From Marinitoga aeolica (lineage in GTDB: Bacteria > Thermotogota > Thermotogae > Petrotogales > Petrotogaceae): DNA of 64,000 nucleotides. Where the stretch lies: positions 1,116,001 through 1,180,000 of the forward strand of contig NZ_CP069362.1 in assembly GCF_029910535.1 (NCBI RefSeq), read 5' to 3'. Positions 17,072-25,749 of the stretch are shown here, piece after piece. Each line of letters starts with the position of its first letter. Position 1 is the first letter of the stretch. A program made the translations under genes and the position numbers. The notes below the pieces were generated by a model that was given only the letters and a program-made list of their open reading frames with translations, was not told the DNA's origin and ran no database searches.

Positions 17072-17878
17072 TTATTTTTCATCACTACCTTCTATTGGTT
17101 TAAATACATTTTCAACAGCAGGAAAATTTCCACTTTTTACATCATTAGAATAATTTTCAATAGCTTCCTTAAATAATTCAAAACCATTTAAGTATTTTTT
17201 TAAAAATTTAGGTTCAAAATCTTTATTTAAACCCAAAAAGTCATGCCATACTAAAACCTGGCCATCACAAAATCTTCCAGCACCAATTCCAATGGTTGGA
17301 ACAGAAATAGAATCTGTAATCTTTTTTGCAACAGGTTCTGTTATCATCTCTAAGACTATAGAAAAAACTCCAGCTTCCTCAATAGATTTTGCACTTTCAA
17401 GCAGAAAATCTTCTTCTGTTTTATTTTTTCCTTTTGAAGAAATACCAATTTGTTTATATGATTGAGGTGTAAAGCCTATATGACCCATTACAGGAATTCC
17501 ATAGTCAACCATTTTTTTTATTAAAGGAGCAACATTTTTTCCACCTTCTAATTTAACAGCATCAGCACCAGCTTTTAAAATGAGACCAGCATTTTTAATA
17601 GCTTCAGATTCTGAAACCTGATAACTTAAAAATGGCATATCTCCAACAACAAATGTATTAGGAGCACCATTTTTTACGGCGTTGATAAAAATTAACATTT
17701 CATCCATTCCAATTTTTATAGTATCTTTGTTACCAATCATTACATTGGATGCTGAATCACCTACAAGTATTATATCAATTCCTGCAGCTTCAGCTATTTT
17801 TGCACTAATGTAATCATAAGCAGTTATCATCGCTATTTTTTCTTTTTTCTTCATTTTTAGTATTTTTTTTATACTCAT
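17072..17878 (-). CDS. panB: 3-methyl-2-oxobutanoate hydroxymethyltransferase
   Basis: 268 residues. First step of pantothenate synthesis: 2-oxoisovalerate plus methylene-tetrahydrofolate to ketopantoate. Family motifs include ITAYDYISAKIAEAAG near residue 20, ILVGDSASNVMIG near 38-50 (Mg ligand), AVKLEGG near 110, and PTIGIGAG near 195. It starts one base after the upstream DUF2520 gene ends, and birA overlaps its end region. panC and panD are not in the window. Confidence 0.95.
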   Translation of the reverse strand: MSIKKILKMKKKEKIAMITAYDYISAKIAEAAGIDIILVGDSASNVMIGNKDTIKIGMDEMLIFINAVKNGAPNTFVVGDMPFLSYQVSESEAIKNAGLILKAGADAVKLEGGKNVAPLIKKMVDYGIPVMGHIGFTPQSYKQIGISSKGKNKTEEDFLLESAKSIEEAGVFSIVLEMITEPVAKKITDSISVPTIGIGAGRFCDGQVLVWHDFLGLNKDFEPKFLKKYLNGFELFKEAIENYSNDVKSGNFPAVENVFKPIEGSDEK

Positions 17879-17879
17879 T

Positions 17880-18602
17880 CTATTCCTCCTTTATTTTATA
17901 GAGGGTATCTATAAAAAAGTCATAAATCTCTTCATTACCAAAAAATTTTTTAAATTCATTTTTTTCTTCATTAATAGTTTTTAAATCATTTCTTGCAACA
18001 GGACCGGTTAAAGCATTTTTTAAACCTTTTTCTTTTATATTTTCTAAAGATTTAATACTGAGATTTATCAAATGTTCTATATCACTTATGTTCATTTCTC
18101 TATAAATATCTTTAGCCATTTTTATTAATGCGTAAGAAAAATTAGAAGATATAACAGCAGCTAAATGATATAATTTCTTTTTGTTTTGTGGTATTATAAC
18201 ATATTTACCTTCTAAAATAGTAACTAATTTTTTAGCGATTTCTATACCTTTTTCATTTCCTTCAATTCCCCAAACAATATTTTTAATATTTTCGCAATTA
18301 GTAACAGAAGAAAAAGGGAAATTTGGATGCATTGAAAAATGAGGAATTTGATCGAAAAAAGATGAATTCAGATAACCACTACAATGTCCAATTGCATTTA
18401 TTTGGGATAAATCATATCTTTTTAATTTATTCCAGACATTTTCTATGTTTTCATCATTTGTGGTTATCAGAATAATTCCAGTAAGTATATTATTTTCATA
18501 ATCAAAATTTTTATCAATTAGAATAACCTCTATATTTTTTTCTAAAAAACAATTATAAAGGCTTTTTCCAACTTTTCCTGGCCCTATAATATTTATATTC
18601 AT
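17880..18602 (-). CDS. Rossmann-fold / DUF2520 protein
   Basis: 240 residues. The N-terminal Rossmann dinucleotide fold has GPGKVGKSL at residues 7-15. A conserved GHCSG segment and HFSMHPNFPFS near residue 90-100, and a helical C-terminal domain with AAVISSNF, fit the DUF2520 family. These proteins resemble F420/NADP oxidoreductases and ketopantoate reductases. Its tight coupling to panB makes a role as ketopantoate reductase plausible, but this is inference only. The start ATG at 18602 is preceded by GAGGTGA. Confidence 0.72.
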   Translation of the reverse strand: MNINIIGPGKVGKSLYNCFLEKNIEVILIDKNFDYENNILTGIILITTNDENIENVWNKLKRYDLSQINAIGHCSGYLNSSFFDQIPHFSMHPNFPFSSVTNCENIKNIVWGIEGNEKGIEIAKKLVTILEGKYVIIPQNKKKLYHLAAVISSNFSYALIKMAKDIYREMNISDIEHLINLSIKSLENIKEKGLKNALTGPVARNDLKTINEEKNEFKKFFGNEEIYDFFIDTLYKIKEE

Positions 18603-18653
18603 ATTTCATTTCACCTCACAATTATGATATAATTACAATTTAATATTAATTTA

Positions 18654-18662
18654 TGATATAAT
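18654..18662 (+). promoter_or_regulatory. Extended -10 promoter for the solute-binding protein / HD-GYP unit
   Basis: TGATATAAT at 18654-18662. The same 13-base string TTATGATATAATT is repeated 29 bases upstream (18622-18634), giving either tandem promoters or a duplicated site in the divergent gap. Confidence 0.55.
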
Positions 18663-18697
18663 TTACTAAAATAATTATACTACTTTGGAGGAATAAT

Positions 18698-19369
18698 ATG
18701 AAAAAACTATTTATTTTTACTATTTTAATTTTTGGAATAATTACGTTTGGTTTTTTAAAGGTTGGAATTGCATTAACAACTCCTTATGCATATTTTGAAG
18801 AAACACAAAAGGGATATTTATTAAAAGGGATAGATATAAATTTAGTAAAAATGATTTCGAAAGATTTAAATGAAGATATTGAAATCTATATAATGGATTT
18901 TTCTGAATTATTAAATCGAGGTATTAAAAAATATGATATGATAATAGGTGGAATACATATAACAGAAGAAAGAAAAAAGTATATAAAATTTTCCATTCCA
19001 TATTTAACAACGGGATTAGTTGTTTTAAAGTTAAAAGGTAATAATAATGAGTTGAAAACTTATGGCGTAAAAAATGGTGCTACGGGTAATAAAAAAGTTT
19101 TAGAATGGATAAAAAGTGGAAAAAAAATAAATTATATTGTATATGATACAAATGATGAATGTCTTAATGCTGTTTTAAATGGTAAAGTAGATGGAGCGTT
19201 TTTTGATCTTGTAAATGCAATATATTTAATGAAAAAATATCCAGTTGAAATATATGGAGAACCTTTAACTAAAAATGATGTTGGAATTGGTGTAAAAGAT
19301 GAGAATTTATTAAAAAAAATCAACCTTTTAATTTTAAAATATAGAGAAGAAAATCTGATAGATTATTGA
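18698..19369 (+). CDS. Family 3 extracellular solute-binding protein
   Basis: 223 residues. A signal peptide (1-22) is followed by an SBP_bac_3 fold: VGIALTTPYAYFEE at the start of the mature protein, GIDINLVKMI, DMIIGGIHITEERKKYIKFSIPY near residues 85-107 (the typical TxxR ligand region), and DGAFFD near residue 165. It has no lipobox cysteine. No permease or ATPase lies nearby; instead the next gene is a membrane HD-GYP sensor, whose start region overlaps the end of this gene. It may deliver a ligand signal to that sensor rather than serve transport (inference). Confidence 0.8.
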   Translation: MKKLFIFTILIFGIITFGFLKVGIALTTPYAYFEETQKGYLLKGIDINLVKMISKDLNEDIEIYIMDFSELLNRGIKKYDMIIGGIHITEERKKYIKFSIPYLTTGLVVLKLKGNNNELKTYGVKNGATGNKKVLEWIKSGKKINYIVYDTNDECLNAVLNGKVDGAFFDLVNAIYLMKKYPVEIYGEPLTKNDVGIGVKDENLLKKINLLILKYREENLIDY

Positions 19370-19377
19370 GGTGTATA

Positions 19378-21444
19378 ATGAAAAAAGAATACTTAAGAAG
19401 ATGGTTTAAAAATCATATTAAAAAAACCTTTTTGATTCTATTGGTAAGTATATATATATTTGTGTTGTTTTATATGATATTTGAGATAAGAAAATCTGTT
19501 GATACAAAAGCAACGCTTAAATATCAAAAAATAAATGAATTTATAATTAGTCAAAAAAATAATATGGTCACTAATTCAATTTTATTTTCTAAATTGTATT
19601 CATATTCTGTTGATAACGAGAATACATTAAAAGAATTTTTGTTAAATAGAAACAATATCAAAGGAGTAATAGATTATAAGCCCACATTTGATTATGTAAA
19701 TGCAAAATATCCTGAAAATATAAATATTGAAGAAGATATAAAAAACATAATAAAAGAAAATTTAGAATATATAAAAACACATAAAAATTATAAAATTATT
19801 ACAAAAAAAGATATTTTATACATAATTATACCATATTATTATACATTAGTAGATACTAATGAAAGTCTTTTTCAGGGAATTTTAATCATTGAATATTCTA
19901 AAGGATTATTATTGAATTCCATAAAAAACATATTAGACAAAAATGAATATTTACTATCAAAAACTGAGTTGAATAACGTAAATAAAAGATTTATAAAAAG
20001 AATAGGGATAAAATTTTATAATGATGACTATTATTATATATTAGACTATTCGAATCAAATAAAAATATTATTATTTGCTACAATTATATTACTTATCATT
20101 ATTTTATTTTTATATTATTTAATTAAATATATGGAATTAGGAGATTTGGAGAAAAAAATAATATATCCAATTGAAGGGTTTACTAAGCATATTGAAAAAT
20201 ATGAAGGTAAACCATATAATGAGCAATTTGAATTTTATGAATTTGAAATGCTAAGACAAACTTATAATAATTTAATTGAGAATCTTAATAACAATAAAGA
20301 AGAATTAGAAGCATCATTAGAAGAAACAAAAGCTATGAATGAAGAACTAATATCACTAAATAGCAAATTAGAAGAGTATATTAATAAATTTGAAAATGTA
20401 ATTGAAATTATAGGAACTTTAAGCTTATACGATAAAGATGAAAAAGAATTTTTTGACAAATTATTGCGTATATCAGTAGAAATAATTCCAGAGATAGATT
20501 ATGGAAGTATAGCTATTAGAGAAAATAGTGAATGGAAATTTATATCTGCCTATGGCCATGATATAGATAAGATAAAATTAGTAAAGTTTACAGATGAAAC
20601 ATTTTTATATGCAGAAAAAGTTTCTATAATAGAAAATATTGTTGATAAAGATAAAAATTTATTATCTGAAAAAGATAGAGAAATATTAGAGAAAGCAAGT
20701 AAAAAAATAAAAAAAAGTATATTAGCTCCTTTGAAAGTCAATGAGGATATAATAGGTCAATTATCATTAGACTCTGAAAAAGAAATAATTTTTTCAGATG
20801 AAACTATTAAGTTCGTTGAAGCATTATCTATATTAGCTTCCTTTTTTATTAAGTTAAAAAGATTATCTAAAGAAGAAGGACAATTACATAAGAATATAAT
20901 TTTAACATTAATAAATGCTTTAGAATATTATGATAAATATACCCGTGGTCACTCTGAGAGAGTTGCAGAAATAGCATCTGAATTTGCAGAATTTATTAAC
21001 TTAAATAAAGAAGATATAAAAAGGGTATATTGGGCTGGAATTACACATGACATAGGAAAATTCTTTGTTCCACAAACGATTTTGAATAAACCTGGCAAAT
21101 TAGATGATGATGAATATGAAATAATAAAAGAGCATCCTGTGAAAAGTTGCGAACTATTATCAAATAATCCATATCTTTCGGAATATTCAAAAATTGCTAA
21201 ACATCATCACGAAAGATGGGATGGTAAAGGTTATCCAGATGGATTATCAGGTGATAATATTCCATATATTGCAAGAATAATAACTTTAGCTGATAGTTTC
21301 GATGCAATGATTACAATAAGACCATACAAAAAAGCAAAGTCTATATATGATGTTATTAAAGATATAGAAAAAAATGCTGGGAAACAATTTGATCCAGATT
21401 TAGCAAAACAATTTATAGAGTTTCTTAGGAGGAAATATCTGTGA
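19378..21444 (+). CDS. Membrane-bound GAF / HD-GYP signalling protein
   Basis: 688 residues. Helices at about 14-34 and 225-250 flank a periplasmic sensor domain. A coiled linker (about 290-335) leads to a GAF-like domain at about 340-490 and an HD-GYP domain at about 500-688. YTRGHSERV, THDIGK (near 558), HHHERWDGKGYPDGLSG (near 615) and TLADSFDAM are intact, so it should hydrolyse cyclic di-GMP. The ATG at 19378 has GAGGTG; a TTG four codons earlier does not. The stop overlaps the rodA start. Confidence 0.88.
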   Translation: MKKEYLRRWFKNHIKKTFLILLVSIYIFVLFYMIFEIRKSVDTKATLKYQKINEFIISQKNNMVTNSILFSKLYSYSVDNENTLKEFLLNRNNIKGVIDYKPTFDYVNAKYPENINIEEDIKNIIKENLEYIKTHKNYKIITKKDILYIIIPYYYTLVDTNESLFQGILIIEYSKGLLLNSIKNILDKNEYLLSKTELNNVNKRFIKRIGIKFYNDDYYYILDYSNQIKILLFATIILLIIILFLYYLIKYMELGDLEKKIIYPIEGFTKHIEKYEGKPYNEQFEFYEFEMLRQTYNNLIENLNNNKEELEASLEETKAMNEELISLNSKLEEYINKFENVIEIIGTLSLYDKDEKEFFDKLLRISVEIIPEIDYGSIAIRENSEWKFISAYGHDIDKIKLVKFTDETFLYAEKVSIIENIVDKDKNLLSEKDREILEKASKKIKKSILAPLKVNEDIIGQLSLDSEKEIIFSDETIKFVEALSILASFFIKLKRLSKEEGQLHKNIILTLINALEYYDKYTRGHSERVAEIASEFAEFINLNKEDIKRVYWAGITHDIGKFFVPQTILNKPGKLDDDEYEIIKEHPVKSCELLSNNPYLSEYSKIAKHHHERWDGKGYPDGLSGDNIPYIARIITLADSFDAMITIRPYKKAKSIYDVIKDIEKNAGKQFDPDLAKQFIEFLRRKYL

Positions 21445-22553
21445 AAATAAATGTTGAACCATTTGAGAGAATGCGAAAATTTGAATATATAGTTCCACTA
21501 ATATATTTTTCTTTATTGATTTTTGGTATTTTAATGGTTAGAACAGCCACATATGGCGAATATATTGAAGATAATTATTATAAACAAATAATATTTTCTG
21601 TATTAGGAGTAATAATATTCTTCCTCACATATTTTTTGAAAGAGAGAATTTTGAAAAGCATAATTCCTCATTTATATACTATAACTATGTTTTTATTATT
21701 GTATGTTTTACTTTTTGAAAGAGCAAGATATGGTGCAAGAAGATGGATAAGAGTAGGACCTGTTGGAATTCAACCATCGCATTTATTTTTAGTATTTACA
21801 CTTATAATTTTTTCAAAGTATTTAGCAGAGAAAAATAGAAAAGCATATTATATACTCTCTTTTACAACATTAATAGGACTGGGATTGATTTTTAAGCAAC
21901 CAGATTTAGGTATGACCTTATTTACCTTTGGATTATGGTTTTTATTAACATATGTTTCAGGACAACATGAAAAAACATGGAAAACATCGTTATTTTTAAT
22001 GTTATTTTCTTCACCATTCGCTTTTTACTTTATGAAAGATTATCAGAGAGCAAGGATAATAGGTTTTTTATTTCCAGAGAAAAATGCTGCAGGCGTTGCA
22101 TATAATACATTACAGGCAATTAGAGCTATTGGATCAGGCGGTTTATTTGGTAAAGGATATTTGAATGGATTTATGAATCTTTCAAATTTTGTTCCAGAAG
22201 ATCATAATGATTTTATAATAGCGGTTATTGGAGAAGAATTAGGATTTGTTGGAATATTATTTGTTATAGGGTTATATGCTTTACTGATTTATAGAATTTA
22301 TCAATATTCAATGAGAACATCCAGAAAATTCTGGAAGTATGTATATTTTGGAACAATTGCAATAATATTTTTTCATGTATATGAAAATATAGGAATGAAT
22401 TTGGGAATTATGCCAGTAACAGGCGTTCCATTACCATTAATTTCATATGGTGGAAGTCAGATAATAACCTTTTCATTTTTATTGGGATTGGTTACAAAGG
22501 GTATAGCAACAACAGAAACATTTAATGAAGAGAATTATCTGGATAATGAGTAG
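21441..22553 (+). CDS. rodA: Rod shape-determining SEDS glycosyltransferase RodA
   Basis: 370 residues with about ten membrane helices. It polymerises lipid II with PBP2 in the elongasome. RWIRVGPVGIQPSH near residue 98-112, EDHNDFIIAVIGEELGF near 253-270, and PLPLISYGGSQI near 331-343 are SEDS-family motifs. The GTG start overlaps the HD-GYP stop and has AGGAGG. The partner PBP2 and MreBCD genes lie separately on the minus strand at 25750-29542. Confidence 0.92.
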   Translation: MKINVEPFERMRKFEYIVPLIYFSLLIFGILMVRTATYGEYIEDNYYKQIIFSVLGVIIFFLTYFLKERILKSIIPHLYTITMFLLLYVLLFERARYGARRWIRVGPVGIQPSHLFLVFTLIIFSKYLAEKNRKAYYILSFTTLIGLGLIFKQPDLGMTLFTFGLWFLLTYVSGQHEKTWKTSLFLMLFSSPFAFYFMKDYQRARIIGFLFPEKNAAGVAYNTLQAIRAIGSGGLFGKGYLNGFMNLSNFVPEDHNDFIIAVIGEELGFVGILFVIGLYALLIYRIYQYSMRTSRKFWKYVYFGTIAIIFFHVYENIGMNLGIMPVTGVPLPLISYGGSQIITFSFLLGLVTKGIATTETFNEENYLDNE

Positions 22554-22566
22554 GTGAAGATATTAA

Positions 22567-23001
22567 AAAGGAAATCAAAAATCTCATCCGAGAAACAAAT
22601 TAATAGCAGAAATATTTAGAGATATAGGTTTTATTGAAAGATATGGGAGTGGTATTAAAAGAGCTATTACAGAATTAAAAATGAATGAATTAAAAGAACC
22701 TGATATTAAAGAAATAGCTGGTGGATTGGAGGTTATTATTTACGGATCAAAGACCACCCCAAAGACCACCCCAAAGACCACCCCAAAGACATCATATCAA
22801 ATTACAGATTTAGAGAAAAAAATATTAATTAAAATAAAAGAAAATTCTAAAATTACAAGAAAAGAATTAGCCGATGAGTTGGATTTAAGCTTAAATACAA
22901 TTAAAGAATACATCTCAAAAATGAAAAAGAAAAATTTACTAGCAAGGGTGGGTTCTTCAAGAAACGGATATTGGAAAGTTGAGGTTGAATTGGATGATTA
23001 A
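22567..23001 (+). pseudogene. C-terminal remnant of a Schlafen/AlbA_2 (RecG-like) ATP-binding transcriptional regulator
   Basis: Translation in one frame from 22567 gives an HPRN..LIAEIFRDIGFIERYGSGI block, then a KTTP tandem and a C-terminal winged helix (about 22800-22995). This is the tail of the widespread AlbA_2/'RecG-related' protein family. The N-terminal Schlafen domain is gone: an in-frame TAA sits at 22564, 10 bases after rodA. The first ATG (22681) has no ribosome binding site. The rlmH ribosome binding site lies within its last codons. The remnant may still produce a 106-residue winged-helix peptide, but I consider it decayed. Confidence 0.75.
22749..22790 (+). repeat. 12-base tandem repeat, 3.5 copies
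   Basis: AAAGACCACCCC is repeated perfectly three times (22749-22784) plus a partial fourth unit. It encodes KTTP repeats in the linker of the broken gene and is locally much more GC-rich than its surroundings. Confidence 0.9.
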
Positions 23002-23458
23002 AATATTTGTAATTGGTAAACCCAAAACTAAGTTTATAAAAATGGGTATAGAACAATATTTAAAGTGGAACAGTAAATATGATAGAGTTGAATTAGTAGA
23101 ATTGCCTCTTTCTAATGACTTAAATAAAATAACTGAAGAAGAATATAAAAAACAGGATAAAGAAAAATTTGATAAATACTTTTTACCAAATGTTTTTAAA
23201 GTAGTTTTAGATGAAAGGGGAAAAGAATTATCCTCTATAGATTTTGCGAATAAAATAGAAAAATGGAGAATAGGAAAAAAGAATATTTCTTTTTTTATAG
23301 GTGGTCCATTAGGTCATCATGAAGAAATAAGAAAAAATGCAGATTTTTTATTATCAATTTCAAAAATGACATTTACACATGAGATGGCTGTATTGCTTTT
23401 ATTAGAACAAATATATAGAGCTTTCAAAATAAACAATAATGAAAAATATCATTATTAG
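22994..23458 (+). CDS. rlmH: 23S rRNA (pseudouridine1915-N3)-methyltransferase RlmH
   Basis: 154 residues of the SPOUT family. FFIGGPLGHHEEI near residue 100 is the knot loop binding SAM; the C-terminal FTHEMAVLLLLEQIYRA and the YHY end are typical. It methylates pseudouridine 1915 in helix 69. The ATG at 22994 is placed eight bases after GAGGT; a TTG at 22979 is not favoured. Confidence 0.93.
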   Translation: MIKIFVIGKPKTKFIKMGIEQYLKWNSKYDRVELVELPLSNDLNKITEEEYKKQDKEKFDKYFLPNVFKVVLDERGKELSSIDFANKIEKWRIGKKNISFFIGGPLGHHEEIRKNADFLLSISKMTFTHEMAVLLLLEQIYRAFKINNNEKYHY

Positions 23459-23467
23459 GAGGTATTT

Positions 23468-23785
23468 ATGCATAAAAGAGTATTTAAAAGATTAAAAAAT
23501 TATGATGATGTAAAAAAATACTTTGAAAATGAAATAAAAGATGAAAAGGTATTAGAAGTTGTAAAAGAAATTCTATTTGAAGAAGAAGATAGAGCATTTA
23601 AATTAATTGAAGAAGAAGATAAGATAAGATTTATAAAATTTTATCGTTCTGGAAGTTGTGAATTATGTTACGAAGAATATGTGGATGAAACAAAAGAAAA
23701 GTTAGAATCCTGGAAACAAAAAGAACCAGATTTTAGAGATAATTCATTATATTTAGAAATAATATTTGAAGTAAGAGAAAAATAA
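23468..23785 (+). CDS. Small acidic protein of unknown function
   Basis: 105 residues, rich in Glu, Lys and Asp, predicted mostly helical with a central strand region (KIRFIKFYRSG). It has one CELC pair near residues 73-76 that could bind a metal, but nothing else supports that. AGGAGG lies upstream of the ATG and it follows rlmH by nine bases, so it is probably translated. I do not recognise the family. Confidence 0.6.
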   Translation: MHKRVFKRLKNYDDVKKYFENEIKDEKVLEVVKEILFEEEDRAFKLIEEEDKIRFIKFYRSGSCELCYEEYVDETKEKLESWKQKEPDFRDNSLYLEIIFEVREK

Positions 23786-23806
23786 ACTTGGATTATACCA
23801 AGTCAA

Positions 23807-23859
23807 ACTGTTGACAAAGTATTTTCAAAAATAATATGAGCGAATACTTTGTCGTCAGT
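23807..23859. repeat. Dispersed hairpin repeat, copy 1
   Basis: Imperfect inverted repeat ACTGnnGACAAAGTATT ... AATACTTTGTCnnCAGT, 17-base arms with two mismatched positions and a 19-base AT-rich centre containing TAATATGAGCG. About 44 bases match, in reverse orientation, the sequence at 45628-45673. Confidence 0.75.
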
Positions 23860-23862
23860 ATG

Positions 23863-23890
23863 AGCCAGGGTTATCCCTGGCTTATTTGTT
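23863..23890. terminator. Bidirectional terminator between converging genes
   Basis: AGCCAGGG (23863-23870) pairs with CCCTGGCT (23875-23882) around TTAT, followed on the plus strand by TATTTGTTTT. The TAA stop of the minus-strand HAD gene lies in the hairpin loop and its last codons in the stem. Confidence 0.75.
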
Positions 23891-24509
23891 TTATAATAGG
23901 TAATATTTCTCTTATATTATTAACAATATAATCTGCATCTTTTACTTCATCATAGCCAAAACCATATGCACAACCGATAGATATAAAATCATTAGCTTTA
24001 GCTGCTTCAATGTCTTTATGTCTATCTCCAACCATCACAAAATCCTTTTTTCCATCGGATATTAATCTTAAAACAAAATCTTTCTCTTGCCAATTATACA
24101 TTTCTGCACAATGAGGTGAGTCAATATATTCGTTCAACTTTTTTTCCAGTAAGGCATTCATGTATTTTATATTACAATTTGAAAGTATGTAAAGTTTATG
24201 TCCGTCCTTTTTTAATTTTTCCAAAACTTTTAAGACACCATCAAAAAAAATTTTATTTATGTCTTCATTTCTTATAATTTCAGTTTCATATTCATCCAAT
24301 AAAGAAATAGCTTTTTCTATAATTTTTTTATCTTTTGTTTTTAAAAGACCTTCAAAAATATCATCAATAGTATATCCAATATATTTAAAAATTTCTTTAT
24401 CTGGAATATTTGGATCATATCCTAAATCTTTTAGAATGTTTCTGATAGCTGGTAAAGCAATATTTTCTGTTTTTACAAGTGTTCCATCTAAGTCAAAAAC
24501 AATATTCAT
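23871..24509 (-). CDS. HAD-family phosphatase (phosphoglycolate phosphatase-like)
   Basis: 212 residues. Motif I FDLDGTLV is at residues 5-12, motif II ILSNC near 108, and motif IV MVGDRHKDIEAA near 158-170, with a helical cap between motifs I and II. These are the features of subfamily IA HAD hydrolases such as Gph and PpaX. The substrate is not determinable. It is the last gene of the mreB cluster; a terminator overlaps the stop codon. Confidence 0.85.
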   Translation of the reverse strand: MNIVFDLDGTLVKTENIALPAIRNILKDLGYDPNIPDKEIFKYIGYTIDDIFEGLLKTKDKKIIEKAISLLDEYETEIIRNEDINKIFFDGVLKVLEKLKKDGHKLYILSNCNIKYMNALLEKKLNEYIDSPHCAEMYNWQEKDFVLRLISDGKKDFVMVGDRHKDIEAAKANDFISIGCAYGFGYDEVKDADYIVNNIREILPIIKQISQG

Positions 24510-24523
24510 TTTATCCTCCTTTT

Positions 24524-25735
24524 TTATTTTACATCGTTTCTTATAGTAATCTCAAGAGATTGATTTCCCTGAATATAAAATGATATTTTATCAGAATTTT
24601 CAACTTTTTTTAAATATGTACCTTTAACACTTAATAGTTTCATAGCTGTACCATTAATTGTGATTTTTGTTTTTCCAGAAGATTTGACATTAAATTTAAA
24701 TGTTTTGTCGATATGATCTTTTGATCTAGATTCATTTAGAATTTGTAAATCGGCTGTTGAATTCCATGATTGACCTAAAAAGATTTCAGCGGTTTCATTT
24801 TCATTTGCTTTTGAAAGTGTTGCAACCTTTTGTATAAATTCTTTACCATCTTTTTTTGTGAAAATATAAATATTACCTTTAATCAATGGAACACCAATTC
24901 CATTATCTTTGGTGTTTTCAAATTCCCTCATAATATTCATATATTTATTTTCAAATGATCTAGAATAAAAATTTATATTTAGATAATTAATATCTTCATA
25001 TTTTTTAATAGTTCCAAGTTTCATTACTTTTGAAAATACACCATTGAATGGTTCTATTTTTCCAAAATTTACAATAGCACTTTCATTTACAATAAGAGGA
25101 ATATATGGTGCAGCTTCTAAAGACATAGTTTTTGTATATACAGTTTTATTGTTTATTTGCCTATCATCTAAATTAAATGTTTCATCTATTAATGTAGCGT
25201 TATAAAGCTCTTTTGTATTACCACTTATTTTATACGTAACAAATAGATCACCATTACTTTTTAGGTCATAAAATAAATTCCAGCTTATAGGTTTTGATAT
25301 CAAAACTTTCCCTTTAATATTCTTAGCATATAAAGTCTTGTGGTTTAACAAAGTATCAAGATTTTTTGCATCTGTTCGACACCACATATTCAAGTATGAA
25401 TTAAAGAAATAAATATAATTTAGATTTAAAGCGTCTTTTAGAATTACAGGATTTGAATTTAACATACTTATTCTGCTACCTAAAACATTTTTTAAATCAT
25501 CAGTGCTACCTATAATTTTAAAACTAATATTTTTTAACTCAGATATATTTACTTTATAAAAATCTGCATTTTCTATAAAAACAACATTTTCATCCTTGTG
25601 TAAAGGTATGTTTATTTCATCGGTCCACGGATAATCCATGCTTATAATTCCTATATTTTTGAAAATAAATATATCATTAGAAAATAATGTTAAAGCTATA
25701 ATAGTGATTATAAAAGAAATAAAAATCTTTTTCAT
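24524..25735 (-). CDS. Secreted beta-rich protein, possibly DUF4139-like
   Basis: 403 residues with a signal peptide (1-19). The rest is predicted beta-rich and secreted. The C-terminal half (GIGVPLIKGNIYIFTKKDG followed by AEIFLGQSW) resembles the DUF4139 pattern of a short loop, a decoration strand and a 'G-x-x-x-D' turn, but the similarity is weak and from memory. It sits directly after mrdA in the cell-shape operon, 14 bases downstream, and may act in the envelope. I do not claim a function. Confidence 0.5.
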   Translation of the reverse strand: MKKIFISFIITIIALTLFSNDIFIFKNIGIISMDYPWTDEINIPLHKDENVVFIENADFYKVNISELKNISFKIIGSTDDLKNVLGSRISMLNSNPVILKDALNLNYIYFFNSYLNMWCRTDAKNLDTLLNHKTLYAKNIKGKVLISKPISWNLFYDLKSNGDLFVTYKISGNTKELYNATLIDETFNLDDRQINNKTVYTKTMSLEAAPYIPLIVNESAIVNFGKIEPFNGVFSKVMKLGTIKKYEDINYLNINFYSRSFENKYMNIMREFENTKDNGIGVPLIKGNIYIFTKKDGKEFIQKVATLSKANENETAEIFLGQSWNSTADLQILNESRSKDHIDKTFKFNVKSSGKTKITINGTAMKLLSVKGTYLKKVENSDKISFYIQGNQSLEITIRNDVK

Positions 25736-25749
25736 AAAAAATTCCCCCT

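Noticed and set aside
16831-17085. 84-residue frame overlapping birA and panB ends
   Set aside because: It has no recognisable motif, and the ligase frame in the same place encodes conserved residues.
22749-22790. Short direct repeats that might be a CRISPR-like array
   Set aside because: The units are contiguous 12-mers without spacers and encode an in-frame KTTP linker.
23786-23803. Hairpin ACTTGG/CCAAGT as terminator after the small gene
   Set aside because: It has no following T-run, and the stronger terminator at 23863 lies close downstream.
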